From NCBI RefSeq assembly GCF_007744675.1, contig NZ_CP036269.1:1441501-1505500 (forward strand): DNA of 64,000 nucleotides. Reading direction: 5' to 3'. The first letter of the stretch is position 1. Each line of letters starts with the position of its first letter. Below the pieces are notes generated by a model, which worked only from the letters and a program-made list of their open reading frames with translations, was not told where the DNA came from and did no database searches. The translations under genes and the position numbers were made by a program. This document shows, one piece after another, positions 37,653 to 47,469 of the stretch. The DNA comes from Gimesia alba (lineage in GTDB: Bacteria; Planctomycetota; Planctomycetia; Planctomycetales; Planctomycetaceae).

Positions 37653-40600
37653 GGGGGTATCAAAAACTCGAATGGCAGCAAAGTCCTGCTCTCAGAATAA
37701 TTTGTTTGATGATCGTAGGGATATCCTGTCTATTGAATTCAGGGAGTCTCTCCGCTGCTGAACAGAATACGTTGAATCTGAGTCCCTCATTGCGAATTAA
37801 AGAAATGACTGTTTCTGGTCGTGATACGTCTCAGTGGCCTGAGGGAAACTGGTATCCCGTCCCTTTAAAGAAATATCAGTCACTTAAAAAAGCGGCTGTA
37901 TTAAAAAAAAACACGCCTCCAAATTCCTGGATTCAGGAAGCAACTTATACTGCTACGCTCAAAGGTGATCACCTCATAGATGGACGTCTGGAGTATGTTC
38001 TACATTGTTCCCGGAATGAGCCAGGGTTTATCAACCTGTCAAAACTGAATTTAGCGATTCATGAATTAAAGTGGGGTCAGCAGGACGCCGTCTGGGGACT
38101 GGCCCCGGATCAACAAACCTTGTTACTCGTTGATCATTTTGACGATACTCTGTCGGGACAGTGGAGTTTGAAAGGCAGACAACTGCCGCAGCGCACGGAG
38201 TTTACTTTTCAATTACCCGAGACAGTAGTCTCACGTGTTCAACTGAAAGTCCCCCGAGGCATGGTTCTGACAACGTCTGTCGGTTATGTTTCAGGTCCAT
38301 TGAAATCCGGACTACCCAATTATGATTTATGGCAGATCGAACTCGGCGGACAGTCCGAATTTCAAGCCGTCATTTACCAGAGCGAGACACAGAAACAGGC
38401 GCCTACACAAATTCTGTATCATCAATTTGCTCAGGTTGGCGTACGGGAAGATGGTTTAAGGCTTCGGGAAGATTTCCAGATTGAAGTTTTGAATCAACCT
38501 GTTCAAAAACTGGAATTTGAAGCACCTGTGGAATATGAAATCTATTCTGTGACTCTAGGCAATGATCTGGCTTTACCATTTGAAGTGAAACAACAGAAAG
38601 GTCAGAACCGGATTACAGTAGATCTCATCGATCCTCTGGTAGGGATCAGTCGTCCCTTATCGATTCGTGCATTGGCATCACCTTCTTTAGAGGGTGATGT
38701 AACCATTCCCCGGCTAAAATTGAATCAGGCCCACTTTTTAGGGGGGACAGTGCATCTTGATATTTCCTCTCCCTTGCAGACACATGCGATCACTTTATCA
38801 GATCTACGCCAGACCGGGGTGCTTATTCAAGAGGAACAGGGAGAATCATACGACTTCAAGCAATATACTCCCGATGCACGTTTGCAGTATCGCCTGGCTT
38901 TACCGGACCTGAATCTTTCTGCCAGGGTTCATAGTATGGTTCAGGTCGAAGATAAAGTCTGGAATTTGAAATCACGCATCCATTGGACTTCCGCTGCAGG
39001 GACGACCTATCGCCTGGAGGCAATGATTCCTGCTGGTTGGGAGATCACTCAAGTCAAAAGTCTGGCCACTGAGAAACATTCCGGTGATCTGGTCTGGGAT
39101 GTAGAACGGAGTGGCCGACAACAAAAGTTACGTATCCGACTTCCGATTTCCGTTTCGCCTGATACTCCCTATTCACTGGAAATTCAGGCCAGACGACTGG
39201 TTCCCGTTTTAAAACGGTCGATCGATTTGTTTGGAGTAAGGCCATTAGGATGTGACAATATTGATCGGGTTTTAGAATTAGCCGCGAGCCCTGAACTGGC
39301 TTCGCTGTTTGAGCCAGACAAAGAAGTAGAAGAAATCGCAGCGAATGAGCTTCCTAAAAACTGGACATTTCCAGTGACCGATTCAAACATGTCGCGTTTG
39401 TTTCATCTTTCCCCTTATTCCGGTTCAAGATGGGGAGCTCTGAGACTTTCGAAAATGGAACAGTCACTTCAGGTTGTCGGCAGTACGTTTCTTGCAATCA
39501 ATGATGACGTAATCCAGGAAAATTATATTTTAAACAGTGTGCCTGTACGAGGGGGGATTCAACGTGTGCTTGTTTATCTCTCTGAGACAGGTGAACCTGT
39601 GGAATGGACGCTTCCTTCCGGAAGTAGCTTGCAGTCAAAACTCAATACTCAAAAGCTGCCGGTTTCTGAGCATCAGAAGTGGCAACTCCCCGATTCAGGT
39701 GAGCTTTGGGAGTTGAATTTTTCGACACCTGTTTTCAGTGAAATAGAAATTCGTGGAGAACGCCGACGACCTTTCCAGAAAAATATGAGAGCATCTTTGG
39801 TGTTTGCACCCCAGGCTAAGCCATTTCGCGGTGTAGTCCGAGTATTGAATTCAAACGAGTTGAATTTACGCATCCAGACTGAAGGTCTTTTGGCAAATTC
39901 TGATTCAAAAAACAGTACAAGATTAAAACGCAGTCAGCGAAACTATGAGTGGGATTATGAACGTCCTTCGGGGGTATTAACAATCTCGCGCGCGTCTGAT
40001 TTTTCAGACACTGGTTTAGAGCAAGGGACAGCAACGATTGTTGTTGATACTAAGTTCGGTCACGGAAATGGAGAACCTGATGTCCATCGGGCAACGATTG
40101 ACCTCGATTTATCAAAAACATTTGATGATGAAGTTTTGTTTCATTTCCCGTCTGATGTGAAGCTAATTTCAACAGCCGTTAATCAGCAGCGGGTGACACC
40201 GATTGAAACAGAAAGTCAATTCCTGGTTCCTCTCTTTGATCAGTTAGACTCATATCGAATTACGATTCAATATCAGACTTCGTCAGTTCCCGATGGGCTG
40301 AGCGTGACACGCCAGATCCCCTTTCCTCAAATCAATCAACGGGTCCTGGAAACAGACTGGAATTTTACACTTCCGGAAGGCATAAGTTTGCTGAGCGGTC
40401 CCGAAGATATGGTCCTGCAACAGGCGATCCCTGATGGAACATTGACTCGCAGATTCTTTGGAGTACTCGGGAAAGACCAGGGACCGGCTGAAAGTGTTGA
40501 GTCCCGCTGGAATGCGATCGTGTTGTTTCCGGTGAAGTATGGCATCCTGGAAACTTCTAACACGGGTCAGTCAAAGATTATCTCTTGGATTGTATTACTG

Positions 40601-43600
40601 TCGACTATCATCGTCGGGATGTTATTGCGAATATTCAGTGTTGGAATTCGAGAGAAGCTCTGCATTATGCTGGCACTGATCTCATTAGCTCTAGCCTGGA
40701 TCTTTCCACTGCCGTTAGCACAAATCGCAGGCAGTTGTTTCACGGGAATCTTAATCGTGATGTTAATTCCCCGCCGATTCCTCCGGCAGGAAACAAAAAT
40801 ACAAATTGAGGATCAAAGTACAAAAGCATATCAGCAACCGGTCTCTTCACTTTACTCAGCAGCCCGCATCATCATGATCGGACTCCTGGGGATTTCAGCT
40901 GCTGCCAGCTATGCGCAAAATTCACCAGCACCGGTTTTGTCGACTCCTGCGAATCAGTCTAAGGAACTCAAAACGGAAATGGTTCTTCTGCCTGACTCAT
41001 CAGGTTCAACAACGGAATCGTTTGCCTATCTCACACCGGACTTACTTCAGGAACTGGAAGCGCTTACAGAATTTACGCAGCAACCGGAATATCTGATTTC
41101 TTCGGCTCACTACGACGGTACGATTCATGATGACCAGTTACTGACTGTGAAGGCGACCTTTCAAGTAAAGGTTCCTATTGAAAAAGAAAATGCAACAGTT
41201 CAACTGCCCATCAGCGGTGGAAATCTGAGTGGCCCAGATTCCTGTCGAGTCGACGGGAATATTGTTCCGGTTTTACTGGGGGCAGATGGGCAAGGCATCC
41301 AGGTGAATGTGAAGAATCAACAAATGACAACCCAATCGCCGTTAGGCCCGGATGTACCTGTTGAAGCACAAAAACCAGTTTTACCATATTCTTATCAGGA
41401 ACATCTGATTGAGTTGATCTTGCATCCGGCAGTGAAGTTCAGTGCTACCAGCGGGCAATTTGAATTAGGGATTCCTCCTGTCACGATAAATCAGTTTACA
41501 TTTCAATGCAATGATCCGATTTATCTGGTCGAACTCACTGAAACGACCGGTGTTTCCCAATACCAGTTGGCCGGAAAAAAACAGTTTTCTTCTTTCCTGA
41601 AAGAAAATACTCTACTTAAAGTGAAATGGCTCACCAGCCAGAATTCAGAAACAACCCCCTTAAATCTTGGGGCGACAGTTTTAACGAATGCTGAAGTATC
41701 TCCTTCACTGATTCGGATGGAAGTCCAGGTGAAATATACAGTGCTGAGTGGGAAAGTCGATTATCTGTCTTGGAAACTTCCTGTAGGTGCAGTCTTAAGG
41801 GATGTGAAATCTGCAGGAATCACAGTCGTTCCTGCTTTACGCCCGGCTGAGAATGAAGAGAGTGAAGAGTTACTGTTGGAGTTGTCAGAATCAAAAACGG
41901 GTAAATTCGAAATTAATGCCACCTTTGATTTACCGGCCAACGATCCATTGACGGAGGTCAAGGTTTTACCAGTCGATTTCGGTTCTGGGAATCAGGATTC
42001 CCAAGTCACAACGATTAAAGTCGTGTCGCATCAGGTGGGGGTGCGTGCTGGTCCGGAGTTTGAGATCGAACAGGCAGGGGCACTTCCAGAGGGCGTTCTG
42101 TCGGTCTCGTCTAAGACATCTGGTAAACAAATCGATGACAGTATTGTGAAGTCGTCCGCATTGCTGTTTCAAGTTAATCAACCTGCTCCTATTTCACTGG
42201 TCCTCAGACCAAAAAATCCCAAACGATCAGCACGAATAAATCAGACAGTGGTGGTGAATCGCAAGAATATCGATTGGACTTTTGCGGCAGAATTACGAAT
42301 CAGTCAGGCACCGGCGTTTCAACATTCACTTGTTGTACCGGAAGGTCTTCGAATTGAATCACTGTCAGTGAAAGAAGAAGATGTGGAGAGGCTGGCTCAC
42401 TGGCATCGCATTGGAAATCAAATCACGCTGTTTTTGAAAAATAAAACCTCGGGATTGCAGGACCTCACACTTAAGGGCTGGCTACCGATCCGAAAACTGG
42501 GAAGCCTGAAAATACCGGGTATTCAGTTGCAGGGAGTAGAAGTTGAAGAGTCTCTGTTGAGTTTATATAAAAAGCCTCAACTCGATGTCGAATTAACCTC
42601 ACCTCATTTTCGCCGAATTCAAGAGAATTCAACACAACCCGCGATCGTCGATCATTTTTCTTTAGTGGGGCGTTTCCAGGAACGCGATTCTGTCGGTCAG
42701 CCTATTTCACTGATGGTCAAACTGCAAAAATCCATGATCGCCGTTGATACGCTAACCATCATTGATTCAGTGGAAGATCAACAAATTGAGGTGACACAAT
42801 CTTTACGTTTCACCTTACCTGCTGCTGATATGAAAAAATTAAATTTGCTGATACCGATTGAGTTTGGGGATGAGTTTTCGATTGATGGAATGCCATTTGA
42901 AATTCAGGATAAAATGCCCGATGGATTACAACGGGTCGAGCTACAGTCTACGGCTTCCGCTTCGAAGGAAAAAACGGTCACGATCAGGGCAACAATCATG
43001 AAGCCAGCCGACGAGTTGGTGGTGATGCCTGTGACTCTGGAAAATTCAAACATCCAAAATAACTATCTTCTGCTTTCTAAAACTCAGGATTTTCAATTAA
43101 CCGACAAAAAAGCAAGACAAACACTGTTAGCAGACAATGTTCCTGCCTGGGTACAGGCCCGCTGTGATGCCTCCTCTGATATCGATTGCAGTCGTGTCTA
43201 TACGGCTTCGCAGTTGCCGTGGAAATTAAGCATGGCTTCGCACAGTGCTGGCGTAATGAATGCAGCGTTTATTCCTTATCTTGAAACAGAAATTATTTTG
43301 AGCGATCAGGGAACCATTCATGGTGTAACCCAGATCAAATTATTTAATCAAAGCAACCGCGTGTTAACTCTGGATTGGCCTGATAAAACTAAACTGATGG
43401 CATTGCTGATTAATGGTGAAAATGACAGTTCTCTCAAGCCGGAAAATAGTACATTGGCAATTCCTCTGAATGGAAGCGGACAAATTGATGAAATTACTTT
43501 GTTCTGGGAATCTTTTCAAATCGAACATCAGTACTTTCTGGAGAAAGCCTGGTTGCAAATACCGCAGCCAACAAATTTCTCGTTTGATAAAAATTTGATT

Positions 43601-44323
43601 AAAGTCATCGCGTCAGATAGCCAGCGAACTTTTCTTTCAGATTACGTAACCCCGTTTACCTACTTTGCTGATAAGCTGGACGAACAACTCAAAATTGCTG
43701 AACTTGAGCTTGAATTGGGGGAGGAGAACCGTCTGTCTCGATCCACGTGGGATGCTGTTGCAAATGAATTTACTAAACTGGAGTTGATCCTGGCAGAACC
43801 TGTTGAGAATGGCCAGGGAACCAGTGAAGAGCTGAATCGATTCGATGATTTAAAAAAACGCGTGTTTGTTTTAAAACAATATGTCAATCAGGCTGAAGAA
43901 CCAGATCAGAAAACACTTTCTTTTGTGCATCAGTTTCAACAGAAATTAGGACCAGTGCCCCTGCAGAAAGTGCGTTATTATTCCAACTCAGGAGATTCAA
44001 AACCTGATTCTGATGTTTTGCTGGCATGGATTATTCCCAATTTTTATCTGGACGTGGTACTGGCTGGTTTCTGCCTGCTCATCCTGCTTCCGATACTGGG
44101 GCGATGTGTTCAATCTCGGTCCGCTGATTGGCTGGATACTCAGCCAGCGATTGGATTGATTACTTTAGGAATCCTCTGGATTTTGTTTTTGTCACCTCAA
44201 TATCTGGGGCTGGCATTTATTGCACTTGCCGTTTTGATGGTGTTCAAAAACAGGAAATCAGTTCCTGCAAAATCAGATCTGTCGCTGGCAAACCATTCCG
44301 GTGCTCACAGTGTCGTTGAGTGA
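37649..44323 (+). CDS. Giant exported membrane protein, two fused units
   Basis: A 2224-residue protein. A signal-like helix lies at about 12-32 (IICLMIVGISCLLNSGSLSAAE). The first beta-rich unit runs to about 970 and is followed by three helices (about 975-1050). After a short basic and polar stretch, a segment near residues 1072-1091, ARIIMIGLLGISAAASYAQ, has the full form of a signal peptide although it is internal. A second unit then starts with LTEFTQQPEYLISSAHYDGTIHDD (about 1136-1160), matching the equivalent region of the previous protein, and ends with three helices (about 2125-2205). The most economical reading is a fusion of two neighbouring genes, the inner signal peptide having become a membrane helix. 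No enzyme motif was found. It is convergent with operon B. Confidence 0.75.
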   Translation: MRGYQKLEWQQSPALRIICLMIVGISCLLNSGSLSAAEQNTLNLSPSLRIKEMTVSGRDTSQWPEGNWYPVPLKKYQSLKKAAVLKKNTPPNSWIQEATYTATLKGDHLIDGRLEYVLHCSRNEPGFINLSKLNLAIHELKWGQQDAVWGLAPDQQTLLLVDHFDDTLSGQWSLKGRQLPQRTEFTFQLPETVVSRVQLKVPRGMVLTTSVGYVSGPLKSGLPNYDLWQIELGGQSEFQAVIYQSETQKQAPTQILYHQFAQVGVREDGLRLREDFQIEVLNQPVQKLEFEAPVEYEIYSVTLGNDLALPFEVKQQKGQNRITVDLIDPLVGISRPLSIRALASPSLEGDVTIPRLKLNQAHFLGGTVHLDISSPLQTHAITLSDLRQTGVLIQEEQGESYDFKQYTPDARLQYRLALPDLNLSARVHSMVQVEDKVWNLKSRIHWTSAAGTTYRLEAMIPAGWEITQVKSLATEKHSGDLVWDVERSGRQQKLRIRLPISVSPDTPYSLEIQARRLVPVLKRSIDLFGVRPLGCDNIDRVLELAASPELASLFEPDKEVEEIAANELPKNWTFPVTDSNMSRLFHLSPYSGSRWGALRLSKMEQSLQVVGSTFLAINDDVIQENYILNSVPVRGGIQRVLVYLSETGEPVEWTLPSGSSLQSKLNTQKLPVSEHQKWQLPDSGELWELNFSTPVFSEIEIRGERRRPFQKNMRASLVFAPQAKPFRGVVRVLNSNELNLRIQTEGLLANSDSKNSTRLKRSQRNYEWDYERPSGVLTISRASDFSDTGLEQGTATIVVDTKFGHGNGEPDVHRATIDLDLSKTFDDEVLFHFPSDVKLISTAVNQQRVTPIETESQFLVPLFDQLDSYRITIQYQTSSVPDGLSVTRQIPFPQINQRVLETDWNFTLPEGISLLSGPEDMVLQQAIPDGTLTRRFFGVLGKDQGPAESVESRWNAIVLFPVKYGILETSNTGQSKIISWIVLLSTIIVGMLLRIFSVGIREKLCIMLALISLALAWIFPLPLAQIAGSCFTGILIVMLIPRRFLRQETKIQIEDQSTKAYQQPVSSLYSAARIIMIGLLGISAAASYAQNSPAPVLSTPANQSKELKTEMVLLPDSSGSTTESFAYLTPDLLQELEALTEFTQQPEYLISSAHYDGTIHDDQLLTVKATFQVKVPIEKENATVQLPISGGNLSGPDSCRVDGNIVPVLLGADGQGIQVNVKNQQMTTQSPLGPDVPVEAQKPVLPYSYQEHLIELILHPAVKFSATSGQFELGIPPVTINQFTFQCNDPIYLVELTETTGVSQYQLAGKKQFSSFLKENTLLKVKWLTSQNSETTPLNLGATVLTNAEVSPSLIRMEVQVKYTVLSGKVDYLSWKLPVGAVLRDVKSAGITVVPALRPAENEESEELLLELSESKTGKFEINATFDLPANDPLTEVKVLPVDFGSGNQDSQVTTIKVVSHQVGVRAGPEFEIEQAGALPEGVLSVSSKTSGKQIDDSIVKSSALLFQVNQPAPISLVLRPKNPKRSARINQTVVVNRKNIDWTFAAELRISQAPAFQHSLVVPEGLRIESLSVKEEDVERLAHWHRIGNQITLFLKNKTSGLQDLTLKGWLPIRKLGSLKIPGIQLQGVEVEESLLSLYKKPQLDVELTSPHFRRIQENSTQPAIVDHFSLVGRFQERDSVGQPISLMVKLQKSMIAVDTLTIIDSVEDQQIEVTQSLRFTLPAADMKKLNLLIPIEFGDEFSIDGMPFEIQDKMPDGLQRVELQSTASASKEKTVTIRATIMKPADELVVMPVTLENSNIQNNYLLLSKTQDFQLTDKKARQTLLADNVPAWVQARCDASSDIDCSRVYTASQLPWKLSMASHSAGVMNAAFIPYLETEIILSDQGTIHGVTQIKLFNQSNRVLTLDWPDKTKLMALLINGENDSSLKPENSTLAIPLNGSGQIDEITLFWESFQIEHQYFLEKAWLQIPQPTNFSFDKNLIKVIASDSQRTFLSDYVTPFTYFADKLDEQLKIAELELELGEENRLSRSTWDAVANEFTKLELILAEPVENGQGTSEELNRFDDLKKRVFVLKQYVNQAEEPDQKTLSFVHQFQQKLGPVPLQKVRYYSNSGDSKPDSDVLLAWIIPNFYLDVVLAGFCLLILLPILGRCVQSRSADWLDTQPAIGLITLGILWILFLSPQYLGLAFIALAVLMVFKNRKSVPAKSDLSLANHSGAHSVVE

Positions 44324-44381
44324 CTTTCACTGTCTGGAGCAGGAGAAACTGGTGTGTCGTAATTTGACGAACCAGATGACG

Positions 44382-46376
44382 CTAAATTCGATCTAGACTG
44401 TCCGCCCAACGCCCTATTTCTTCTAACTGCGGCTGCTTCAGATATTGCCCGGCTTGTCTATCGTCCTTAAGAAGCTGGAACACGGTTGGGTAATTCATTT
44501 TTCGAATCGCCTCGATTCGGGGCTGCAATAACTGATTCAGTGGGTTATTGGCATTCAGAACAAAGTACAGGCTGAGCGGATAATCAGGGTCTGTCTCTGG
44601 TGGCCTGTCTTGCAGGGAAGCATCGGAAACGGCGACACCGCGAAACAAGTCTCGATATTTAAACGCCAGTTGAAATACGAACTCTGCACCGTTCGCATGG
44701 CTGACAAGAAAAATACGTTTGGCATCAATTGCATATCTTGTTTGCATTGATTCGACTACTTCTTTGACAAATTCTGCTTCATCCCGATTCCAGCGAATGA
44801 CATCTTGTGCGGCAGGTCCTACAAGAATAATGCCACGTTGTTCGCAGATACTCTTCCATTCCTTGAATACTGTGGACTCCATTGTGTTCCCCGGAGGATG
44901 GATCCAGACCATCAATCCATATTTATAACTGGGATCGTAATTTTCTGGAACGTATGCCCAGAAGCTCTGCTCATGACCGGGAAGTTGATCTTTAAAGTGT
45001 CCGACTTTGATCTTGTCCTGTTCGTTTTCTTCAGCAGTTCGGGATGGTCGCGCCTGGCTTGGTAAAGAGGATTCTACTATGTTTGGTGTTGCCTGTAATT
45101 TGACATTGACGGTTAACGGTTTCTGATCTCGGGAAACCAGCAGGGTGGCAGTTTCGCCGGGGCGCAGGTGGTTTACCATTAATGCTAGCGCTTCCGCAGA
45201 TGCCACTTTTTGTTTATTGAACTCCAATATTCGGTCTTTGGGTTTTAAGCCTGCGTTAGCAGCCGCTGATTTGGAAAAGACAAAACGCACACCCACTCCC
45301 GGCTTTGTTTCTGTTTTTGATTCACGTTGTGGTAGGACCCCGAGAAAACCCGACTCAAATGGAACCAGTTTTTCTACCAGCGTGGTTTTAAACGTCAACG
45401 GCTCCTTAGCACCCTCTCTGGTTACGGTCAGGCTGACTGCTTCACCAGCGTACTTGCTCATTAGAACCTGTTTGACCTGTGAGTGCATGTTGACCGGTTT
45501 ACCATCCAGTCTGGTTAGAGTATCTCCTGTCTTGACCCCTGCAACTTGAGCCGGGCTTCCATAGCGTACCCGATCTAGTTTCATGTTGCTCGACAGGTCG
45601 CCTTTTCCAGTCATTGTGATGCCTAATAATCCCGGATGAAGATCTTTGCCGGTATTCAGGCGGGGAATGATTTTCAATACATCATACATGGGAATCGCAA
45701 AACCAATTCCTGAGTCATACCACTCCACGCCAGCAGTTTCTCCCGTGGCACCCGGCGAGAGTGGGACCAGAATCCCCATCAAGCGGCCGTTAATATCTAC
45801 CAAAGGACCGCCATAATTGATGGGGGAAATCTTGGCGTCTGTTTGAATGGCTTTTCCCCAGATTCTCTCCAGGGCACTAACAATGCCGACAGAAATACTG
45901 GGCTGATCCAGATCGAATGTTCGTCCCAGTGCAATGGACCACATCCCTACCTGAAGTTCATTTTCCGGGACGGCTAAAGGCACCGGCAGGTTTTGTGCCT
46001 CGATTTTTAACAGGGTCAACATCTTCAAATGGTCGGTGGCAACGACCTGTGCCGGAAAACGACGCCCATCGGGTAATGTCACCAGGATTGAAGATGGTTT
46101 TCCAATGAAATTGAATGCGCTGGAAATGATCAGCCCATCGCGACTGACAATCACGCCCGATGTTGGTCCGGTGCCGGTTAATATTTTTCCGACTCGTTCC
46201 TGACCACCCACCGTTTCTATTCTGACAATGGATGGGTTTACAAAGGCAGCCGCCTGTTTGAAGGCGCGTTCTTCCAGTGATTCCAGATCAGAGGCTGGTG
46301 GCTGAGCCTGTGTAACAGAAATGCCAGTCAGGCACAACGCAATAATAAGAATGTAGATGTTTCGAATGTATGTCAT
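44382..46376 (-). CDS. HtrA-like pseudoprotease with two PDZ and an esterase-fold domain
   Basis: A 664-residue exported protein (signal peptide about 1-24, ending TQAQ). The trypsin-like domain (about 35-235) keeps the fold landmarks but has lost the triad: F88 replaces His (LIISSAFNF), M119 replaces Asp (DHLKMLTLLKI) and Y188 replaces Ser (SPINYGGPL). Two PDZ domains follow (about 245-330 and 345-435). The C-terminal part (about 465-664) is an alpha/beta-hydrolase of the PHB-depolymerase/carboxylesterase type (FWAYVPENYDPSYKYGLMVW), but its nucleophile elbow reads SHANG (559-563) with Ala where Ser should be. It is the last gene of operon B, 20 bp after the next HtrA relative. It is probably a binding or scaffold protein; an unexpected catalytic mechanism cannot be excluded. 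Confidence 0.82.
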   Translation of the reverse strand: MTYIRNIYILIIALCLTGISVTQAQPPASDLESLEERAFKQAAAFVNPSIVRIETVGGQERVGKILTGTGPTSGVIVSRDGLIISSAFNFIGKPSSILVTLPDGRRFPAQVVATDHLKMLTLLKIEAQNLPVPLAVPENELQVGMWSIALGRTFDLDQPSISVGIVSALERIWGKAIQTDAKISPINYGGPLVDINGRLMGILVPLSPGATGETAGVEWYDSGIGFAIPMYDVLKIIPRLNTGKDLHPGLLGITMTGKGDLSSNMKLDRVRYGSPAQVAGVKTGDTLTRLDGKPVNMHSQVKQVLMSKYAGEAVSLTVTREGAKEPLTFKTTLVEKLVPFESGFLGVLPQRESKTETKPGVGVRFVFSKSAAANAGLKPKDRILEFNKQKVASAEALALMVNHLRPGETATLLVSRDQKPLTVNVKLQATPNIVESSLPSQARPSRTAEENEQDKIKVGHFKDQLPGHEQSFWAYVPENYDPSYKYGLMVWIHPPGNTMESTVFKEWKSICEQRGIILVGPAAQDVIRWNRDEAEFVKEVVESMQTRYAIDAKRIFLVSHANGAEFVFQLAFKYRDLFRGVAVSDASLQDRPPETDPDYPLSLYFVLNANNPLNQLLQPRIEAIRKMNYPTVFQLLKDDRQAGQYLKQPQLEEIGRWADSLDRI

Positions 46377-46396
46377 GATCGTCAGGCTATGAAAGG

Positions 46397-47440
46397 TTAT
46401 TTCTTTTCGGGAGGGACCTGGAATTCCACGGACACCAGTTGATTGTTCCGGCGTACTACCAGACGCAGCAAGTCGCCTGTCTCAAGTTTTCCCAGTTCCG
46501 TTTTGAGTGTCTTGCAGGATTTAATCAGTTCATCGTTTACAAATACCACCAGGTCATTCGGTTGTAGACCAGCTTTGGCAACTAAGGAATCAGGCAGAAC
46601 GCTATCGATATATGCGGGAGTTCGATACAGAACGTCCGGCACCATGATCAGGCCAAAATCAACGGGGCGATAACGTTCTGGAGTGGTTTCCGGCTCTTTT
46701 TTCTCTTCACTGGAATCAAACTTGCCGGTAATAATCTGTTCAATGCTTTTGCTGAGTACGTCAATCGGCAGGGAATAGTTGACCCAGGTATTGGTTTTTG
46801 CGTTGCGGACCTGTTTTCCGATCATTCCCAGGAGTTTGCCATCATACGTTAAAATGGCTCCCCCGGCGGCACCCGGGTTGTTGGTAATCGCATCGACAAC
46901 ATACACGTCTCCCGAGTAAGAAAGCTCAAACGCACCCCGTCTCCGGGGTAAATCGGTGCGGGCTTCAATCACGCCGTGCAGAACTGAAACCGGTTCATCC
47001 CCGGTCGCAACACGAAACATATTGCTGAACCCCAAGATGCGAGTACCGGGACCAGCGATGGTTTTTTCACGATAATGGAAACAGGGGAGATTGAGTTCAC
47101 GTTCCGATTTTAATTTGATGATGGCCAGGTCCAGATGTGGCTCGGCTCCCAAGACTTCAGCTTCAAATTTTCGTCCATCGTGAAGTACAACAGATAAACG
47201 ATCTGTATCAAGTACCGGACTCCAGATTGTGGCGATGTGTCCTTCGGGTGAGACGAGAAAGCCTGTACTGTAACCATATAGATTTTTTACGCCACCTGCA
47301 CCAAAGATCTTGACTATGCGGGGCAGGGCATACTTGATCGTTGACTGAGACGAGGCCTGGGAAGTTAAAGGGACCGCCAACACGGAACCAACCAGGCACA
47401 AGTAAACGAGAACGGACTTTACGGTTTTTTGTTTAATCAC
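46397..47440 (-). CDS. HtrA-like pseudoprotease with one PDZ
   Basis: A 347-residue exported protein (signal peptide about 1-29, ending SQAS). The trypsin-like fold covers about 35-240. The Asp is kept (D104, PHLDLAIIKL), but the His position holds S74 or the neighbouring P75 (HIATIWSPV) and the Ser position is A192 (NNPGAAGGAIL instead of NPGNSGGPL). One PDZ domain (about 255-345, with LPDSLVAKAGLQPNDLVVFVND) follows. It lies between the active HtrA relative (29 bp) and the double pseudoenzyme (20 bp), so the three are surely co-transcribed. It may regulate or target the active protease (inference). Confidence 0.82.
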   Translation of the reverse strand: MIKQKTVKSVLVYLCLVGSVLAVPLTSQASSQSTIKYALPRIVKIFGAGGVKNLYGYSTGFLVSPEGHIATIWSPVLDTDRLSVVLHDGRKFEAEVLGAEPHLDLAIIKLKSERELNLPCFHYREKTIAGPGTRILGFSNMFRVATGDEPVSVLHGVIEARTDLPRRRGAFELSYSGDVYVVDAITNNPGAAGGAILTYDGKLLGMIGKQVRNAKTNTWVNYSLPIDVLSKSIEQIITGKFDSSEEKKEPETTPERYRPVDFGLIMVPDVLYRTPAYIDSVLPDSLVAKAGLQPNDLVVFVNDELIKSCKTLKTELGKLETGDLLRLVVRRNNQLVSVEFQVPPEKK

Positions 47441-47469
47441 TGAGGATCAACCTTCATCACAAATCGATG

